Part shown: one piece after another, positions 59,336-64,000 of the stretch
Layout: the number at the start of each line of letters is the position of its first letter
Position numbering within the stretch: position 1 is the first letter of the stretch
Source of the DNA: Flavobacteriales bacterium
GTDB taxonomy: Bacteria; Bacteroidota; Bacteroidia; Flavobacteriales_F; PHOS-HE28
Direction of reading: 5' to 3'
NCBI GenBank assembly: GCA_016715895.1
Contig: JADJXH010000004.1
Location: 2,218,763 to 2,282,762, forward strand
Length of the DNA stretch: 64,000 bases
Notes under the pieces: model-generated
Seen by the model: only the letters and a program-made list of their open reading frames with translations
The model's database searches: none
Told to the model about the DNA's origin: nothing
Translations under genes and position numbers: made by a program

Positions 59336-59343
59336 GCAAGATA
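59336..59343 (-). promoter_or_regulatory. -7 promoter element of the recombinase
   Basis: TATCTTGC on the minus strand, 9 nt before the ATG at 59326; supports that start over the longer open frame to 59449. Confidence 0.55.
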
Positions 59344-59364
59344 ACAGCGTCCGGCCCACCTCTG

Positions 59365-59433
59365 GCGCGAGCGTCCACGCTCGTGCCATGAACGCCTGAC
59401 GAGGGGCCGACGCACGAGCGTGCGCGCTCGCGC
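59365..59433. repeat. 22-bp imperfect inverted repeat upstream of the recombinase
   Basis: Arms 59365-59386 and 59412-59433 match at 20 of 22 positions around a 25-nt loop; each arm also contains its own shorter palindrome (CGAGCGT-CC-ACGCTCG in the left). It sits 22 nt upstream of the recombinase -7 element. A further 7-bp hairpin (59449-59455 with 59461-59467) follows. Confidence 0.75.
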
Positions 59434-59530
59434 GCGTGTGTGCGTTCACCCGCGTTACGAACGCGGGCGAAGGAGAGACCGTCAGCGCCTGATGCTGAAT
59501 ATGGAATAGGTCTTGAACCGGGGCGTAACC

Positions 59531-59914
59531 CTACCGCTTGCTGCGGTCCACCTCCTTCACCAGCTTGCCCTGCTCGTAGTGCAGCTCGCGGTAGATCTGG
59601 CCATCGGGGCTGTAGTCGTAGTGCACGCCATGCTCCAGGCCGTTCTCCCAGCTCTCCAGATACTTCTTGGTGCCGCTCTCATAGAAGTAGGTCCACTGCC
59701 CGTGCTCCACGCCGTTCAGGAAGTGGCCGGTGTATTCCAGCTGGCCGTTGGGGTAGTACACCTTCTCCATCACCTTCTCGGCCTCCTCGCCCTTGCCTTT
59801 CATGTAGATGACCACCTCGGGCTTGCCGTTGGGGTGGGTGGAGGCCACGAACTTGTGGGTGCCGCAGGCGGAGAGCACCGCACAGGCGACCAGGGGGAGG
59901 AGTGCCCGCTTCAT
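59531..59914 (-). CDS. Lipoprotein with MORN-type repeats (YwqK-like)
   Basis: 127 residues. Lipobox VLSACGTHK (C17), then four YYPNGQLEYTGHFLNGVEHGQWTYFYESG-type repeats. These repeats are typical of YwqK-family proteins, frequent outer-surface lipoproteins in Bacteroidota of unknown role. A TATTTTCG element lies just before the start on the minus strand. It follows the TonB receptor gene in the same direction, 44 nt away. Confidence 0.85.
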   Translation of the reverse strand: MKRALLPLVACAVLSACGTHKFVASTHPNGKPEVVIYMKGKGEEAEKVMEKVYYPNGQLEYTGHFLNGVEHGQWTYFYESGTKKYLESWENGLEHGVHYDYSPDGQIYRELHYEQGKLVKEVDRSKR

Positions 59915-59958
59915 GCACCGGCGAAAATAGGCCACGGCGGCCACCCGGCGGTGGGCCG

Positions 59959-62478
59959 TCAGAACCAGGCGATGAGCTTGACGTTGAGGCGACGCGGCGT
60001 CAGGTTGTCCGGGATGGCGTAGAAGCGGCCGCTCACATCCTGCACCCAGGTGTAGTCGATGGTGTTGTTGATGTTGAGCAGGTTGAAGACCTCCACGCTC
60101 ACCCACATGTCGTTGATGTGGCGCAGGAAGCCCTTCTTCTCCTGCCCGCGCGCGCCGAGCAGCTGCTTGCTGAAGCCGATGTCCACCCGGCGGTAGAGGC
60201 CCGTGCGCAGGGTGTCGCTGTAGCGGTCGTCGTTGGGCGGACCGAAGGGCAGGCGGGTGCCGAAGACCAGGTTGAGGTGCACCTTGAAGGTGGGCCAGCG
60301 GGGCATCTCGTCCTGGAAGTAGAGGGCGAAGTTGACGCGCTGGTCGGTGGGCTTGGGGATGTAGCCCGGTTCGATGCGCGTGGAGTCCACCGCCACCTGG
60401 TCGAAGGTGTAGCCCGGGCGGATGGTGTCGCCGGCGGCGTTGAAGCGCAGGTAGTAGAAGTCGTCCAGCAGGTCCTCCTGCACGGTCATCACGCTCACGC
60501 CGGCCCACGACTCGATGCCGGGGATGAGCTCGCCGTTGAGCTTCAGGTCCAGGCCCATGGCGTAGGCCTTGGCGTTGTTGCGGCCGTAGTAGCGGATGCG
60601 CACGTTGTCCACCTCGTAGGGGATCACGTTGTCCATGAGCTTGTAATAGGCCTCGGTGGTGAGCTTGAAGGGGCGCTGGAAGATGCGCAGCTCGCGTTCC
60701 CAGCCCAGCAGGAAGTGGATGCTGCGCTGGGCGCGGATGTCGGGGTTGAGCTGGCCGTCGAAGCCTCGCAGCTCGCGGTAGAAGGGGGGCTGGTAGTAGA
60801 GGCCGGTGGCGAACCAGAAGCGGTGGCGGCGGTCCACGGTGTCGCCCTTGTGGGTCACGCGCGTCCATCCGGGGGCGTAGGTGGCGCGCAGGCGGGGGCT
60901 CACGACGGTCTCCTGGTTGTAGCTCCACCAGTTGGCGCGCAGGCCGGCGTTGAGGCCCCAGCTGCGACCGGGGAGGGTCTCCCAGGTCCACGCGTTCTGC
61001 ACGTAGGCGCTGGCGCGGTAGCTCTCCAGCTCGGCGCGGCTCTTCAGCACGTAGCTCAGCTCCAGGTCCTCGCCGTTGCTCTGGGGGATGCTGTAGTCGG
61101 CCGAGTCCACCATGGTCCACTCGCTGAGGCGGTCGCTGATGGTCTCGCGGCGGCCGTCGATGCCCCATTGCAGGTAGCTCTTGCGCAGCTGCTTGTAGCC
61201 GCGGTGGGCCACGGTGATCACCTGGGTGCTGAGGTCGTTGCGGGCATGGTCGAGGTAGCCGCCCACGCCCAGGTTGCGCACCACCTCGCCGAACTGGTCG
61301 CTGCCGAGGTCGCGGTCCAGCTCATCCAGGAAGTACTGGCCCAGCACGTCGAAGGTCTCGGTCTCACGGGTGTCGAAGGCGCTGACGGTGAACTTCAGCA
61401 GGGCGTCCTTGCCGGCCTTCCAGTTGAGGTTGAGGGCGCCGGACCAGGTGTCGAACTCGGTGCGCTCGCGGCCCTCGAAGAAGACGGTGAAGCGCAGGGC
61501 CTGGTTGAAGTTGCCGAACTCGGTCTGCCGGCTCTGGGGGATGAGGCGGTACTGGTTGCTGGAGTAGAGGCCGAGGAAGCCGAGCTCCACCTTGTCGCTG
61601 AGGTCGTAGGTCCAGTAGGATTGCAGGTCGAGGTAGCGGGGGTCGTACTCGCCGCGGGTGTCGAGGCTGCGCAGCAGGTAGGCGTTGGTGCGATAGCGGA
61701 AGCCGGTGATCTGGCGGAGGCGCTTCTTCAGCATGGCGCTCTCCAGGTGGATGGCGCCGCCCTGCAGGCTGGCCATGGCCGAGCCGGCGAAGCCCTTGGG
61801 GCGCTTGTAGGTGATGTCGAGCACGCTGCTGAGCTTGTCGCCGTAGCGGGCCTCGAAGCCGCCGGCGCTGAAGTGGATGCGCTCGATGAGGTCGGGGTTG
61901 GGGAAGCTCAGGCCCTCCTGCTGGCCCGCGCGCACCAGGAAGGGGCGGTACACCTCGATGCCGTTCACGTACACGAGGTTCTCGTCGAAGTTGCCGCCGC
62001 GCACGCTGTAGCCCGAGCTGAGCTCGTTGCGCATCACCACGCCCAGTTGACCGCTCAGCAGGGCCTCCACGCCACCCATGGGGCTGGGCATGAAGCGGGT
62101 GAGCTTCGCGTCGAGCACGGTGATGCCGGCGTCGCGCTCGCTGTCGCCGCTGCGCACGTCCACCTGGCCCAGGGTGTTCACCGGCAGTTCCACGTCCAGC
62201 CGCTGGCGCTCGCCGGCGCGCACGGTGATGCGGCGGTCCTGGGTGCTGCCCGCGAAGCTGAAGCGCAGCAGCAGCTCCACCCCGGCGGGCACCTTCAGCT
62301 CGTAGCGGCCGTCGTCGGTGGTGGTGGTGCCGCGGGCCATGCCCTCCACGAACACGTTGACGAAGGGGGCCACGCGGCCGTCCGGCGTGCGCACGGTGCC
62401 GAAGAGGGTGCCGTCCTCCTGCGCGAGGGCGGGGAACAGGGCAAGCAGGAAAAGCGCGAGCAGGCCGGTGCGCAGCAT
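59959..62478 (-). CDS. TonB-dependent receptor
   Basis: 839 residues. Signal peptide MLRTGLLALFLLALFPALAQ, carboxypeptidase-regulatory-like domain at ~23-105, plug at ~110-220 (ALLSGQLGVVMRNELSSGYSVRGGNFDENLVYVNGIEVYRP), then the barrel ending RRLNVKLIAWF with the terminal Phe expected of outer-membrane barrels. Start ATG at 62478 follows TTACTTTG by 6 nt; an upstream TTG is rejected. The substrate is unknown. Confidence 0.93.
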   Translation of the reverse strand: MLRTGLLALFLLALFPALAQEDGTLFGTVRTPDGRVAPFVNVFVEGMARGTTTTDDGRYELKVPAGVELLLRFSFAGSTQDRRITVRAGERQRLDVELPVNTLGQVDVRSGDSERDAGITVLDAKLTRFMPSPMGGVEALLSGQLGVVMRNELSSGYSVRGGNFDENLVYVNGIEVYRPFLVRAGQQEGLSFPNPDLIERIHFSAGGFEARYGDKLSSVLDITYKRPKGFAGSAMASLQGGAIHLESAMLKKRLRQITGFRYRTNAYLLRSLDTRGEYDPRYLDLQSYWTYDLSDKVELGFLGLYSSNQYRLIPQSRQTEFGNFNQALRFTVFFEGRERTEFDTWSGALNLNWKAGKDALLKFTVSAFDTRETETFDVLGQYFLDELDRDLGSDQFGEVVRNLGVGGYLDHARNDLSTQVITVAHRGYKQLRKSYLQWGIDGRRETISDRLSEWTMVDSADYSIPQSNGEDLELSYVLKSRAELESYRASAYVQNAWTWETLPGRSWGLNAGLRANWWSYNQETVVSPRLRATYAPGWTRVTHKGDTVDRRHRFWFATGLYYQPPFYRELRGFDGQLNPDIRAQRSIHFLLGWERELRIFQRPFKLTTEAYYKLMDNVIPYEVDNVRIRYYGRNNAKAYAMGLDLKLNGELIPGIESWAGVSVMTVQEDLLDDFYYLRFNAAGDTIRPGYTFDQVAVDSTRIEPGYIPKPTDQRVNFALYFQDEMPRWPTFKVHLNLVFGTRLPFGPPNDDRYSDTLRTGLYRRVDIGFSKQLLGARGQEKKGFLRHINDMWVSVEVFNLLNINNTIDYTWVQDVSGRFYAIPDNLTPRRLNVKLIAWF

Positions 62479-62520
62479 GGGCGGCAAAGTAACGGTGCCG
62501 GTCCCAGCTTGGTATGCGGG

Positions 62521-63254
62521 TCAGCGGGCCTGGAGCGCGGCGCGCACGGCGGCCCGCAGGTCCGCTGCGGAGCGGTAGCCGCTGCTCACCGGCCGGGTGC
62601 TGCCCTTGTGCACGAGGAACACGGCCGGAAAGCCCTGCACACCGAGGTCGGCCGAGCGGCGCATGTCGGCCTCGAAGGCGAGCTTGGCGGCGGGGTCGGC
62701 CATGGCGCGGGCCAGCGCGCTGCCCTCCACGCCGTGGCGCGCGGCGAGGGTGGGATAGAGGGCCTTGTCGTTGAGGTCAAGGCCATCGCGGAAGCAGGCG
62801 TGCTGCACCTCGTGTGCGAACGCGACGGTGCGCTCCGGGGCCAGGGTGCGGAAGGCGGCGATGGCCAGGCTGGGCGGCACGCTGCTGCTCCACCGTGTGC
62901 CGAGGCGCAGCTGCTCCTTGTACGGCTCGCCGATGCGCACACCGGTGTAGGACTCCAGACGGGGATGGCGCCCAGGATGTAGCCGGCCATGTCGCCCATG
63001 GGGCCCTCGCGGTCGCCGGTGACCATGCCACCCAGCACCAGCTGCACGTCGATGCTGTCGGCCATCTGCGCCAGCACCGTGTCCAGCTCGTGGCCGAAGG
63101 CGTAGCACCAGCCGCACAAGGGGTCCATCACGTAGAGCAGCACGGGGCGTCCGTCGGGCATCGCGGTGGTGTCGGGTACCTCGTGCGGCCGGGCGGTGCA
63201 CGGGAGACCGCACAGCAGGAGGGTGGTGGCGGCGAGGGTCGAGAGCGGGCTCAT
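62521..63254 (-). CDS. DsbA-family thioredoxin-like protein (frameshifted as read)
   Basis: About 245 codons when repaired. Signal peptide MSPLSTLAATTLLLCGLPCTA; CxxC active site in MDPLCGWCYAFGHELD; then helical insert and cis-Pro-type GVQGFPAVFLV near the end. One G is missing from the run at 62961-62964 (plus strand), after which RLESYTGVRIGEPYKEQ continues. Exported thiol oxidoreductase of the FrnE/DsbA type. Its ATG overlaps the stop of the upstream small gene. Confidence 0.88.
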
Positions 63255-63541
63255 CCGGTGGCCAGGGCGGCGCGCACGTTCTCGAGGAGCTGATCGGGGC
63301 CGCCGTAGTGCTCCAGGAGCCGGATGCCCTTGGCGGCGCACAGGTCGCGCAGGGCCTGTCGAGGACCCTCCTCCACGCCGCCGCCGACGATCAGCAGGGC
63401 GGTGGGTCCCCCGTCCAAGCGCGCGCGCAATTGGTCGTCCTCCAAGAATCCCTCCGCCGCGTGACCGGCGCTGCGCAACTGGTGGTGCACCAGCGCCATG
63501 ATGCTGGGGTTGCGGCCGAAGTAGACGATCGGGTCGCTCAT
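63251..63541 (-). CDS. Hypothetical small protein coupled to the DsbA-like gene
   Basis: 96 residues: MSDPIVYFGRNPSIMALVHHQLRSAGHAAEGFLEDDQLRARLDGGPTALLIVGGGVEEGPRQALRDLCAAKGIRLLEHYGGPDQLLENVRAAL. The alternation of strands and helices resembles a reduced receiver-like or Rossmann-like fold lacking a phosphoacceptor. No family recognised. TATCTTTC lies 6 nt before the ATG. The ATGA overlap with the DsbA-like gene indicates an operon. Confidence 0.75.
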   Translation of the reverse strand: MSDPIVYFGRNPSIMALVHHQLRSAGHAAEGFLEDDQLRARLDGGPTALLIVGGGVEEGPRQALRDLCAAKGIRLLEHYGGPDQLLENVRAALATG

Positions 63542-63712
63542 GGCGTCGAAAGATAATGCGCGGTGGATAGCGGGTCATCGGCATGCCCCCCGACCGAAGC
63601 GGTTCCTGCGCCTATGGACCTGGCCCGGCCTGCACGGAACGGAGCGGAACCGGCCGAACGGCAGCGCATGTGAACGGGCGAAGGCCCCTTGCACGCTGGA
63701 TCTTCCTGATGT

Positions 63713-64000
63713 TCACGCGCGCTTCCGGACCAGCTCGTCCGCCGTGATGCCGTCCTCCAGCCATGGCCCGATGCCGGGCCTGTCATCGATCGAGATGTCC
63801 TTGAAGGTGAGCATTTCCCTCAGGCGACCGCTGTCACCGGGCCGGAAGCCGGTCTCCCGGGCGAAGTCCTTCGGATTGTGGAAGGTGCCGAAGAGCATGT
63901 CCATCAGCGGCAGGTCGGTATAGTTGCCACTGTGCACCCCGCGTTCATGGTGGCGGCTGTGGCTCTCGGGGCGTTGCACGAGGTAGCCCAGCCAGTGCGG
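63713..64000 (-). CDS. Sterol desaturase / fatty acid hydroxylase family protein (C-terminal part only)
   Basis: About 95 residues at the right edge, start outside the window. PHWLGYLVQRPESHSRHHERGVHSGNYTDLPLMDMLFGTFHNP contains the last histidine box (HSRHHE) of the membrane di-iron hydroxylase family. It should be an integral membrane enzyme acting on lipids or carotenoid-like substrates. Confidence 0.88.
   Translation of the reverse strand, partial: PHWLGYLVQRPESHSRHHERGVHSGNYTDLPLMDMLFGTFHNPKDFARETGFRPGDSGRLREMLTFKDISIDDRPGIGPWLEDGITADELVRKRA

Noticed and set aside
59902..62982. A 1026-codon open frame on the plus strand
   Set aside because: Low-complexity Val/Ala/His/Gly sequence opposite the TonB receptor; the minus-strand gene has all family motifs.
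1..64000. CRISPR arrays, rRNA genes, complete insertion sequences
   Set aside because: No regularly spaced repeats, no rRNA sequence and no transposase gene were found.

Overview
The window is about 65% GC chromosomal DNA from a member of the Bacteroidota, most likely a high-GC Flavobacteriales-type environmental lineage; the family is inferred, not proven. The evidence is a type IX secretion protein (PorQ), proteins with T9SS C-terminal sorting domains, SusC-like TonB receptors with carboxypeptidase-regulatory domains, the Bacteroidota GlmU-like protein, a bacillithiol synthase (BshA), and many copies of the Bacteroidota -7 promoter element (TAnnTTTG) placed only a few bases before start codons.

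Layout. 0-10 kb: response regulators, a CPA2 cation antiporter, small membrane proteins, a PaaY-type hexapeptide protein, a DUF47/PitA phosphate operon, a GlmU-like protein and Lon. 10-18 kb: a truncated duplicate of queA ending in a long GTTAAC hairpin, a porin, the complete queA, and a TonB receptor with a beta-helix lipoprotein. 18-28 kb: a conserved core of porQ-cmk, ispH, rpsA, pyrR-pyrB, STAS protein, T9SS cargo, RNase Z, a LuxR-type regulator and a GlcNAc-kinase-like ATPase. 28-36 kb: a membrane patatin, histidine catabolism (ftcD, hutI) and a CPBP protease. 36-47 kb: bshA, a CoA-transferase, tRNA-Leu(GAG), tRNA-Lys(UUU), an acetyltransferase, a shikimate kinase, a second PyrR-like enzyme, a GDSL hydrolase with a PKD domain and a TauE-like exporter. 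45.8-51 kb: one operon of sodium symporter, GNAT, M20 amidohydrolase, alanine racemase and ornithine-racemase-like protein. 51-55.5 kb: SIMPL protein, rlmD, a RelE-type toxin-antitoxin pair, ornithine aminotransferase and an orphan antitoxin-like gene.

55.6-59.5 kb is the unusual part. A tyrosine recombinase of host-like composition is followed, in the same orientation, by strongly AT-rich genes of unknown function. Starts and stops of these genes sit against GTTAAC/GTTA-type cores and long imperfect palindromes with loops of roughly 30-70 nt. This looks like a small integron-like cassette array, although the recombinase lacks the extra segment of classical IntI. The GTTAAC core motif also forms both arms of the hairpin at 10.97 kb that ends the truncated queA copy.

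59.5-64 kb: a MORN-repeat lipoprotein, a second TonB receptor, a small protein coupled to a DsbA-like thiol oxidoreductase, and the end of a sterol-desaturase family gene.

At least fourteen single-base frameshifts fall between 33 and 63 kb and none was seen in the first 33 kb. Most lie in short G/C (one A) homopolymers and hit conserved genes such as bshA, aroK and ornithine aminotransferase, so local consensus errors are the likeliest cause. Those genes are annotated as single loci with the shift position given.
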